Below, one piece after another: positions 1 to 5,072 of a stretch of DNA of 6,576 nucleotides. A program made the position numbers and the translations under genes. The DNA is from Pseudomonadota bacterium (lineage in GTDB: Bacteria; Pseudomonadota; Gammaproteobacteria; Steroidobacterales; Steroidobacteraceae). The first letter of the stretch is position 1. Every line of letters starts with the position of its first letter. The notes beneath the pieces were generated by a model, which had not been told where the DNA came from, made no database searches, and was given only the letters and a program-made list of their open reading frames with translations. The stretch is taken from contig QGVD01000113.1 of assembly GCA_003242685.1 (NCBI GenBank), positions 1-6,576 on the forward strand. Direction: 5' to 3'.

Positions 1-5
1 TTGTC

Positions 6-632
6 TTGTGTTCGGATTCGTCCAAGGGGGGGGCCTGTGGCCAGGGAATTCCCGTGGCGGTGCTCGCCACGTTTCTGGCCGCAGGCCAGGCCGTCGCGCA
101 GGAACGCGGCGAGCGCTTCAGCTACAGCTACGCCGAGCTCGGCTATTTCTCGAGCGACCGCGACGACATCACGACGAACGGACTGGGCGTGCGTGCCTCG
201 TACGCGATCGCTCCGCAGCTTCACCTGTTCGCGGACTACATCGATCTCAAGGGTGAGTTCGGTCCGTTCAACGCCGACCGCGAGACGATCCGCATCGGTG
301 CCGGGGTCAACTGGCCGAGCAATCGCAATCTGGATCTCATCGGCCGCGTCGCCTACGTGAGCTCCGACCTGGACTTCAACGCGCCGGGACTCGCCGGCGC
401 CGATGAGGACGGCGTCGGGGTCGAGGTGGGAGTGCGGCACCGTGCCTCGAGCCGTCTCGAGATCACCGGAACGGTGGAATACGTGCGGTTCGACGGCGAC
501 GAGGACGACACCTCGCTCAATCTGGGCGCCCGCTACTACTTCGATCGGAGATGGGCGGGCGCCTTCGACATCGCCTACAGCGACGGCAACCCGACCTTCA
601 TGTTCGGCGCACGCTACGACTTCGGCCGCTGA
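6..632 (+). CDS. Small outer-membrane beta-barrel protein, Ax21-like (5' end uncertain)
   Basis: Predicted secreted outer-membrane protein of about 177 mature residues, the size of an eight-stranded barrel. Counting from the TTG at 6, residues 15-31 are hydrophobic and end in a good signal peptidase site (AVA before QERG, A31/Q32). The mature part alternates polar and hydrophobic residues in aromatic-rich strands, such as SYSYAELGYF (39-48), with short turns and acidic loops, such as DGDEDD (153-158). The pattern of an early SYxYxExGY block followed by SYAIAPQLHLFADY is like the Ax21/Omp beta-barrel family of Xanthomonas relatives; this is recognition by eye. The last residues are YDFGR, so the usual terminal Phe is followed by two more residues. 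The start is not settled: the frame is open to the window edge, TTG at 6 has no visible ribosome site, GTG at 54 has AGGGA at 43-47 but would leave a very short signal peptide without basic residues, and a run of eight G at 26-33 could hide an indel. It converges with the leftward operon, 22 bp from its last gene. Its function and ligand are unknown. Confidence 0.8.
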   Translation: MCSDSSKGGACGQGIPVAVLATFLAAGQAVAQERGERFSYSYAELGYFSSDRDDITTNGLGVRASYAIAPQLHLFADYIDLKGEFGPFNADRETIRIGAGVNWPSNRNLDLIGRVAYVSSDLDFNAPGLAGADEDGVGVEVGVRHRASSRLEITGTVEYVRFDGDEDDTSLNLGARYYFDRRWAGAFDIAYSDGNPTFMFGARYDFGR

Positions 633-639
633 GGCGGCC
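624..639. terminator. GC hairpin between convergent genes
   Basis: A perfect 6-bp inverted repeat, GGCCGC (624-629) and GCGGCC (634-639), has a 4-base loop and spans the stop codon of the rightward gene. It lies in the 22-bp space between convergent genes, where a shared terminator would be expected. There is no T-run on either side, so it is at best a weak or factor-assisted signal. In DNA this GC-rich a 6-bp stem can easily arise by chance. Confidence 0.2.
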
Positions 640-654
640 CGTGCGCGGCCCCGC

Positions 655-1011
655 TCAGCCCATCAGCACGGTGGTGCCGTAGCTGTCGAAGCCGTGGATG
701 GCACGCCGGTAGGCATTGTGCACCAGGCGCTCGGCGACCTTGTCGGTGCGCGGCGAGAGCAGCATGCGCAGCACGACGTCGTCGGCCGGACGCGCGGCAT
801 CCTCGGCGAGGAGCTGCTCGATCACGCGCGTGATCCGGTGCACCAGCTCGTTCGTGAAGCGCAGATGCGCGGTGTCGTGCACCTGATCGGCGCCGGGTCC
901 GTAGGTGCCTCGTGCCTCTTCCGCGAGCTCGTGCAGAAAAAGATTGAGCAACCTCGCCTTGTCGAGCAGGCTCAGCTCGGTGAAGTACTCGATCTCCGAC
1001 TGCAGGTTCAC
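655..1011 (-). CDS. Small conserved-looking cytoplasmic protein of unknown function, last gene of the motor operon
   Basis: 118 residues starting at GTG 1011-1009, with a strong GGAGG (1023-1019) seven bases upstream. The ribosome site and codon pattern support a real gene, and the gap after the TonB-like gene is only 21 bp, so it is probably co-transcribed. No signal peptide or membrane segment is visible. The protein looks largely alpha-helical, with an N-terminal amphipathic stretch (LLDKARLLNLFLHELAEEA, residues 14-32), a central helix (RFTNELVHRITRVIEQLL, 51-68) and a C-terminal part rich in Arg, His and Tyr ending in GTTVLMG. It contains several His residues (27, 45, 49, 58, 99, 105), but no metal-site spacing that I can name. 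I do not recognise the family. Placed after exbB-exbD-exbD-tonB, it could be a regulator or assembly partner of the motor or simply a passenger; the sequence does not decide. Confidence 0.75.
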   Translation of the reverse strand: MNLQSEIEYFTELSLLDKARLLNLFLHELAEEARGTYGPGADQVHDTAHLRFTNELVHRITRVIEQLLAEDAARPADDVVLRMLLSPRTDKVAERLVHNAYRRAIHGFDSYGTTVLMG

Positions 1012-1018
1012 GGTCGTC

Positions 1019-1023
1019 CCTCC
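1019..1023 (-). promoter_or_regulatory. Ribosome binding site that fixes the GTG start of the 118-residue gene
   Basis: Read leftward, GGAGG lies at 1023-1019 and is followed by a 7-base spacer and GTG at 1011. It sits inside the 21-bp gap after the TonB-like gene. This supports a separate translation start for the small gene and the use of GTG. Confidence 0.6.
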
Positions 1024-1032
1024 CCGTCTGCC

Positions 1033-1977
1033 TCACGCCGGGAAGAAATCGATCGGTTTGGTCAGGGTCACCGGCTCCACGTCCTTCGGCTCGAAGCGGA
1101 ACAGGCGCACGCGCGCCACGATCTTGCGCTCGAGCTCGGGGTCGCCCAGCTCGCTCGAAACGACCCGGCACATGGTGACCTCGCCGCTCGGCGCGATGGT
1201 GAACTCGAGAACCATCTTGCCCTGCAGATCGGGCCGCTCGCGCAGCGCGCGACTGTAGAGCGCGTAGATCGCGCCCTTGTTGCGGTCGAACACGAGCTCG
1301 ATCTCCTCGCGGCTGCGCGTCGCCTTGCCGCCGCTGCCCTGGCGTCCGCCGCCGTCCGCCGTGGCCGAGCCGCCGCGCTCGGCGAAGGGCACGTTCACCT
1401 GCGTCGTCGAGTGGCCGCCGAGATTGCCGGCGCCGCTGCCGAAGCCGCGGCTCTGCCCGGCCATGCTGATTCCGCCGCTCGATGCGCCGACCTTTGAGGT
1501 GATGAGCGAGCGCTCGGCGCGTGACGGTCCGTCGACCGCGCCGATCGTGTTCTGCGTAGCTGCGAGCTGCTCCCGCGTGACCTCGAACTGCTGGCGGATG
1601 TCCGCCAGATCGTCCTGGAACGCGAGCAGACCGGCACGTGCCGCACGCTCACGTGCGCTCGGACGCGGTCGCGTGGTCTGCGGCTCGGGAGTGGGCGTCG
1701 GCCGCACCTGCTCCTGCGGCTTCGGCTGCTCGATCTCCTGCGGCGGAGGCGGTGGAGGCGGCGGCGGAAGCTCGCGCTCGATGACGATCTTCGCGAGCCG
1801 CGGCGGCAGCGCCGGTTTCACCGTGGGCGGCGGTTCCGGAACGTCGATGAGCCACACCAGAAAGCCGAGCACCAGGCAGATGGCGAGCAGCCACTGCCAG
1901 AGCCTGCGGAAGCCGGCCTCTTCCTCGAGGTCCGGGCTCCAGGGCAGATCGTACGTGCGGTAGAACGGTCGAAGCAC
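1033..1977 (-). CDS. TonB-like energy transducer with AgmX/PglI-type C-terminal domain
   Basis: 314 residues from GTG 1977-1975, with AGGAGG (1988-1983) five bases upstream. Order of parts: a short cytoplasmic N-terminus rich in aromatic residues (1-24); one membrane helix (about 26-44, WLLAICLVLGFLVWLI); a Pro-rich rod (47-107) including nine consecutive prolines at 71-79; a helical, possibly coiled-coil stretch (about 107-146); a Gly/Ser-rich linker (about 164-219); and a compact C-terminal domain (222-314). The C-terminal domain reads SREEIELVFDRNKGAIYALY, then RPDLQGKMVLEFTIAPSGEV, then SSELGDPELERKI, and ends in PIDFFPA. This is the layout of the TonB-like domain found in myxobacterial AgmX and PglI (GltJ/GltG). 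By analogy it sits in the inner membrane, is driven by the ExbB/ExbD complex just upstream, and reaches through the periplasm to an outer-membrane partner. The helix shows no His, unlike TonB of E. coli (H20 in the SHLS helix). It lies 17 bp after the second exbD. The outer-membrane target is unknown. Confidence 0.88.
   Translation of the reverse strand: MLRPFYRTYDLPWSPDLEEEAGFRRLWQWLLAICLVLGFLVWLIDVPEPPPTVKPALPPRLAKIVIERELPPPPPPPPPQEIEQPKPQEQVRPTPTPEPQTTRPRPSARERAARAGLLAFQDDLADIRQQFEVTREQLAATQNTIGAVDGPSRAERSLITSKVGASSGGISMAGQSRGFGSGAGNLGGHSTTQVNVPFAERGGSATADGGGRQGSGGKATRSREEIELVFDRNKGAIYALYSRALRERPDLQGKMVLEFTIAPSGEVTMCRVVSSELGDPELERKIVARVRLFRFEPKDVEPVTLTKPIDFFPA
1741..1767 (-). repeat. Nine-proline codon tract in the TonB-like gene
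   Basis: Nine CCN codons in a row (CCG with some CCT and CCA) encode residues 71-79 of the TonB-like protein, between the membrane helix and the rest of the Pro-rich rod. Long proline runs stall ribosomes and need elongation factor P. The mixed codons show selection on the protein and not a simple slipped DNA repeat. Confidence 0.85.
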
Positions 1978-1982
1978 GTGCG

Positions 1983-1988
1983 CCTCCT
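1983..1988 (-). promoter_or_regulatory. Ribosome binding site that fixes the GTG start of the TonB-like gene
   Basis: A perfect AGGAGG read leftward at 1988-1983 is followed by five bases and GTG at 1977. It lies wholly in the 17-bp gap after the second exbD. No ATG competes nearby in the same frame. Confidence 0.65.
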
Positions 1989-1994
1989 GCCTCT

Positions 1995-2513
1995 TCAGTA
2001 CGCCGCGGCCATGTTCATGGCCTCTTCCTTCTGCACCACGGCGAGCGACAGGCGGCCGTAATCGGCGTCAGTGCACGTCGCCATGACCTTCTTGAGCACG
2101 CGGTACGGAACGCTCTTGTCGCCGAGGATGGTGATCTCGCGGCTCGCGATGTCGGCGGCCGCCTGCGCGCGCAGGATGCGGTCGGACTGCGCTTTGAGCG
2201 CATCGCGCAGCGGCGCGACGATGAGACCCTCCTGGGACTCGACGTCTGCCGTCTTCGCGACCGGCGCGCCCTGCACGAGGATCTCTTCCGGCGTCACCAT
2301 CACGACGACGGTTTCAGACGGGCGCTCCACCGCCATGGATTCCGGCAGCTCGATCGTATCGGGCACGTCGAGCGCCTGCACCTCCGCCTGGTTCACGAGG
2401 AGGAAGAAAACCAGGATCGTGAAGATGTCCATGAGCGACACGAGATGGAGCGTCGCGGGACGCGCCCGCTTGTGATGGCGCTCCATGCGCTTCACACGGT
2501 TCGAGGTGCTCAT
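1995..2513 (-). CDS. exbD: ExbD/TolR-type biopolymer transport protein, second copy (keeps the proton-binding Asp)
   Basis: 172 residues. It has a basic cytoplasmic N-terminus (RVKRMERHHKRARP, residues 6-19), one membrane helix (about 24-44) and a periplasmic domain (about 45-172). The helix begins SLMDIFTILVFFLL, and D29 sits where ExbD/TolR family members carry the single membrane Asp needed for proton use (D25 in E. coli ExbD). The periplasmic part contains a TolR-like strand-helix pattern, with REITILGDKSVPYRVLKKVM near residues 125-144. The ATG (2513-2511) overlaps the stop of the first exbD by 4 bp (ATGA), so translation is probably coupled; only a weak GGAG is visible upstream, inside the preceding gene. 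It should form a dimer, with itself or with the first ExbD, inside an ExbB pentamer. It is clearly divergent from the neighbouring copy, so this is not a recent duplication. Confidence 0.9.
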   Translation of the reverse strand: MSTSNRVKRMERHHKRARPATLHLVSLMDIFTILVFFLLVNQAEVQALDVPDTIELPESMAVERPSETVVVMVTPEEILVQGAPVAKTADVESQEGLIVAPLRDALKAQSDRILRAQAAADIASREITILGDKSVPYRVLKKVMATCTDADYGRLSLAVVQKEEAMNMAAAY

Positions 2514-3001
2514 GTCGGCGCGTCTCCGATCGAGATGTCCGGGAACAGCTCGGCCTGCGTGAACCTGCCGTCCTGCTGCACCGTGTACGCGCGCACTGCG
2601 TCCATCACCTGCACGAGGATGTCGTACGGCGTGTCCGGTTCGAGGAGCACCGTCGCATCGGTCTTCTGCGGGAACTTCGTCTTCACGACCTGCAGGTACT
2701 CGTTGAGGCCCTTCAAGTCGTGGCCTTCCGGCGTGACCGGCAGCGACTTGAGCAGGCCCGTGCCGCGGTCGGCGACCTGGATGCCGTCCTTGCGCACGAT
2801 GACCTCGATGTTGAGGACCTGCTGCGTCTCGGCCGCGCCCGAAGACTCGCCCGGCAGATTGAGCTGCAGGATGGTGAGCCGCGAGAACACCGCCGAGATG
2901 AGCAGGAACGGCACCAGGATGACCATCAGGTTCATGAAGGCCGTGATGTTCATCTCCGCCGCTTCCTTGCGGCGATGGCGGCGCGCGGTTGCGCGGAGCA
3001 T
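2510..3001 (-). CDS. exbD: ExbD/TolR-type protein, first copy, with Asn in place of the membrane Asp
   Basis: 163 residues from ATG 3001, with AGGG (3012-3009) seven bases upstream. It has a basic N-terminus (TARRHRRK, residues 5-12), a single membrane helix (about 24-42) and a periplasmic domain to 163. The segment EMNITAFMNLMVILVPFLL (16-34) aligns by eye with the ExbD signature E-I-N-V-T-P-x-V-D-V-M; the Asp becomes N24 and the Pro of TP becomes Ala21. The rest of the family pattern is intact, including the strand VLNIEVIVRKDGIQVADRG and the helix DTPYDILVQVMDAVRAYTV. The gene therefore looks maintained, not decayed. In E. coli ExbD, Asn at this site inactivates the protein, so this copy is not expected to carry protons itself. 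A structural or asymmetric role beside the second ExbD is my inference. It begins 4 bp after exbB and ends in a 4-bp overlap with the second exbD. Confidence 0.87.
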   Translation of the reverse strand: MLRATARRHRRKEAAEMNITAFMNLMVILVPFLLISAVFSRLTILQLNLPGESSGAAETQQVLNIEVIVRKDGIQVADRGTGLLKSLPVTPEGHDLKGLNEYLQVVKTKFPQKTDATVLLEPDTPYDILVQVMDAVRAYTVQQDGRFTQAELFPDISIGDAPT

Positions 3002-3005
3002 GGGA

Positions 3006-3662
3006 TTACCCTGCCTGCGGCGAACCGACGCTCTGCCGCTCGGTGATCGCGTTCAGGAACTTGACCGACGCCATCTCCAGACTGTCGATGAGCTCCGTCG
3101 TCTTCGACTGGATCACCGAGTGGATGAGCAGCAGCGGAATCGCGACCATCAGACCGAAGGCCGTGGTGTTCATCGCCACGGAGATCGAGGCCGAAAGCAG
3201 ATCGGCCTTCTCCGCCGGATTGGCGGCGCCCACTGCCTGGAACGCCTGGATGAGACCGATGATCGTGCCGAGGAGTCCGAGGAGCGTCGCGATGTTGGCG
3301 AAGCTCGCGAGGTAGTGCGTGCGCTTCTCGAGCTTCGGCATCACCTCCATCAGGCTCTCCTCCATCGCCTTCTCGATGTCGTCGCGCCGGCGCGCCGACT
3401 GGATGCGGGCGAGACCGTAGTTGAGGATGGTGGCGATGAACGACGGGGACTTCGACGTGATCTGCACGGCCTGACGGAAGTTGCCCGACTGCAGATGCGG
3501 CACCAGCTCGTTCCACAGCTCGCGATTGCGCATCGCCTGGCGCGTCAGATAGAGGTAGCGCTCGATCGCGATCGCGAGCCCCAGCACCATGACGATCGCG
3601 ATCGGCCACATGAAGATTCCCCCTTCCTGGAAGAATTTCAGTACCGAGGTCAGCCAGTTCAT
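3006..3662 (-). CDS. exbB: ExbB/TolQ/MotA-family proton channel protein
   Basis: 218 residues from ATG 3662-3660, chosen because AGGAGG (3676-3671) lies eight bases upstream. A longer frame to 3701 would add 13 polar residues without a ribosome site. Three membrane helices fit the family: about 15-33 (GIFMWPIAIVMVLGLAIAI), 122-141 (ANIATLLGLLGTIIGLIQAF) and 159-184. The second contains the GLLGTIxGxIxAF signature and the third contains AMNTTAFGLMVAIP, with the conserved Thr residues that line the pore in ExbB/TolQ. The cytoplasmic loop between helices 1 and 2 is helical and charged. The length is close to TolQ/ExbB of E. coli (about 230-245). It should form the inner-membrane pentamer that holds the ExbD helices and converts proton flow into movement of the TonB-like protein. 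The stop codon overlaps the ribosome-site region of the first exbD, 4 bp away. Confidence 0.93.
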   Translation of the reverse strand: MNWLTSVLKFFQEGGIFMWPIAIVMVLGLAIAIERYLYLTRQAMRNRELWNELVPHLQSGNFRQAVQITSKSPSFIATILNYGLARIQSARRRDDIEKAMEESLMEVMPKLEKRTHYLASFANIATLLGLLGTIIGLIQAFQAVGAANPAEKADLLSASISVAMNTTAFGLMVAIPLLLIHSVIQSKTTELIDSLEMASVKFLNAITERQSVGSPQAG

Positions 3663-3750
3663 CGGATTCTCCTCCTCAACCAATCGGGTCCGGGGCGACA
3701 CCCGGGCAAGCCTGCAGAAACTGCGCCGGCAGAGGCGAAAAAACTGCGAC
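3663..3750 (-). other. 88-bp spacer upstream of exbB with T-run and small inverted repeat
   Basis: This is the only sizeable gap in the operon. Read leftward, it starts right after the stop of the secreted-protein gene with a run of six T (near 3742-3737). It then has a 5-bp inverted repeat (CCCGG/CCGGG, 3705-3701 with 3694-3690, loop of six) before the strong exbB ribosome site. The T-run has no convincing stem in front of it, so I do not call a terminator. I see no clear -35/-10 pair. It could hold a processing or attenuation site that sets exbB expression apart from the upstream genes. Confidence 0.3.
3671..3676 (-). promoter_or_regulatory. Ribosome binding site that fixes the exbB start
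   Basis: AGGAGG, within GAGGAGGAG read leftward, lies at 3676-3671, eight bases before ATG 3662. It places the start inside the longer open frame that reaches 3701. It is the strongest ribosome site in the window, which fits high expression of the pentameric channel subunit. Confidence 0.7.
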
Positions 3751-4266
3751 TCATTTCTCAGCCTTCGCCGGCGGGAAACCTGACCGCGGCGCCGCGCCGG
3801 CTTCGTCCGGACTCAGCGCACGGTAATAACGGTTCTCCCTGCGGAACACGTCCCGGTCCACCGGCATCAGCACCTCGTCCAGCAGGCTGTTGACGGGCTT
3901 GCCCACGAGGTCGCCGAGGTCCGAGCGCTTCCAGGGAACGATGTACAGCACCCGCGGCAGCTCGCGGTTGCCGGTGATCTGGGTCGGATCGAGCTCGATG
4001 CGGTTCGGTGAGGTCACCTGCTGCGGACGCGGCTGATCGCCGGTTCCGGATTCCGCAGGTGCACCGTCATCGCTTGCCGAGGCCGACGTATCGACTGCCG
4101 GCTCGAGATCCTCGACCGCGGGATCCGCTTGCTGCACGGCGGCCGGCTCTTCGGCATCGGCGGGCGCCGCCGACTCCTGAGCGAGTGCGAGCGGAGCCGA
4201 GAGCAGCAGGAACGCGATGGCGGCGGGAAGTCGCGGCAGCGTACGCGGATGACTTTCGATACGCAT
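3751..4266 (-). CDS. Secreted periplasmic protein of unknown function
   Basis: 171 residues from ATG 4266, only 2 bp after the TPR lipoprotein stop, with GAGGG seven bases upstream inside that gene. Residues 1-29 form a signal peptide: basic start, hydrophobic core AAIAFLLLSAPLALA (15-29) and cleavage before Q30. Residues 31-85 are low-complexity Ala/Pro/Asp/Glu, probably a flexible linker. Residues about 88-150 look folded: NRIELDPTQITGN, then ELPRVLYIVPWKRSDLGDL (102-120), then LMPVDRDVFRRENRYYRAL. The tail (151-171) is Pro/Ala rich. There is no lipobox Cys and no membrane helix after the signal. I do not recognise a named family. The position directly before exbB, in a tight operon, suggests a periplasmic partner or adaptor of the motor, perhaps docking through the VLYIVPWK segment. 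That role is inferred from context only. Confidence 0.82.
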   Translation of the reverse strand: MRIESHPRTLPRLPAAIAFLLLSAPLALAQESAAPADAEEPAAVQQADPAVEDLEPAVDTSASASDDGAPAESGTGDQPRPQQVTSPNRIELDPTQITGNRELPRVLYIVPWKRSDLGDLVGKPVNSLLDEVLMPVDRDVFRRENRYYRALSPDEAGAAPRSGFPPAKAEK

Positions 4267-4268
4267 GG

Positions 4269-5072
4269 TCAGTCCCTCGCACTGCCCGAGGGCTGCGGCT
4301 CGGGCTCCTCCGAAGGCGGCGCGTCGTCTGGAACCGGCGGCGCGGCAGCCGGTGCAGGCGCGGGCCTGCCGGTGCGCTGGCGCAGCTCAGCGATCCATCC
4401 GCTCACGGGTTTGTCCTCTCCCGTGAGCTCCCGGTAGCGTTCGAACGCATCGAGCGCGCGCTCCGGCTCGTCGAGATAGAGATCGAGCAGCACACCCATG
4501 TTGCGGTACGCAGGCGCGTGGCCTGGATCCGCCGCCACTGCGCGCTCGTAAGCCTCCAGCGCCTCCCGGAATGCGCCGCGCTGACGCAGTGTCAGTCCCA
4601 GCTCGTTCCATGCAGCCGCATTCGCGGGATTGCGCTCGGTCGCCGCGCGCAGCGCCTTCTCGCTCTCCTCCAGGCGCCCTGCCTTCCGGTAGAGGATTCC
4701 GAGATTGAGATGCGGCCCTGCGAGCTGCGGGTGGGCGAGCGCGAGCTGCTGCAGCTCGAGCTCCGCGTCCTGTGTCCTGCCCGCGCGCATCATCTCGACG
4801 GCGCGCTCGAACTCTGCGACCGCGCGAGCGGGAATCTCGACAGGCGGTGTCGCAGGTGCGGCGGGAGCCGGACCTGCTGCACCCTGCTGTGCGCTCTCCA
4901 CCGCCTGTGGACGCTCGGCATCCGGCGAGACGCTCACCGGTTCCGAAGCCTTCGGCGACTGCGTCCGTGGAGCCGGATCCGGCGCCGGCTGCGGAGTGCT
5001 CGTGCACGCCGCGAGAAACGATGCGAGCGCGCCGAATACCCAGAGGCGGCTAGTGAAGCGTCGCGACGACAT
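4269..5072 (-). CDS. TPR-containing outer-membrane lipoprotein
   Basis: 267 residues from ATG 5072-5070, preferred over the in-frame ATG at 5096 because GGAGG (5086-5082) precedes it by nine bases; nothing comparable precedes 5096. The signal has a basic start (SSRRFTSR), a hydrophobic core and a lipobox LAAC, giving a lipidated Cys at residue 23. The next residues are Thr-Ser, not Asp, so export to the outer membrane is expected. Residues 24-80 are a Pro/Ala/Ser linker. Four tandem TPR units follow at about 82-115, 116-150, 151-184 and 185-218, with the typical W/Y-N-LG-x-x-x-x-x-G and A-x-x-x-P pattern (for example NAAAWNELGLTLRQRGAFRE). A Pro/Glu-rich tail closes the protein. The start overlaps the end of the upstream TPR gene by 23 bp. 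It is likely a protein-docking scaffold on the periplasmic face of the outer membrane for the ExbB/ExbD/TonB-like complex. Confidence 0.88.
   Translation of the reverse strand: MSSRRFTSRLWVFGALASFLAACTSTPQPAPDPAPRTQSPKASEPVSVSPDAERPQAVESAQQGAAGPAPAAPATPPVEIPARAVAEFERAVEMMRAGRTQDAELELQQLALAHPQLAGPHLNLGILYRKAGRLEESEKALRAATERNPANAAAWNELGLTLRQRGAFREALEAYERAVAADPGHAPAYRNMGVLLDLYLDEPERALDAFERYRELTGEDKPVSGWIAELRQRTGRPAPAPAAAPPVPDDAPPSEEPEPQPSGSARD

Noticed and set aside
403..1497. 364-codon plus-strand open frame across the barrel, the small gene and the TonB-like gene
   Set aside because: It overlaps three supported genes in other frames, and its sequence shows no family features.
2510..3001. First ExbD as a decayed pseudogene because of the missing Asp
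   Set aside because: The frame is intact, the length is normal, the rest of the signature and the periplasmic domain are well kept, and both gene junctions are tightly coupled.
1033..3662. Tol-Pal cell-division system
   Set aside because: There is only one TolQ-like gene but two TolR-like genes. No TolB, Pal or YbgC is present, and the transducer ends in an AgmX/PglI-type domain and not a TolA domain.
3663..3701. Upstream extension of exbB to a start at 3701
   Set aside because: The added 13 residues are polar and lie across the ribosome binding site that serves ATG 3662.
2445..3893. 482-codon open frame on the plus strand opposite exbB and exbD
   Set aside because: It lies antisense to clearly conserved membrane proteins, its translation is rich in Arg, His and Asp with no domain pattern, and long antisense frames are common at this GC content.
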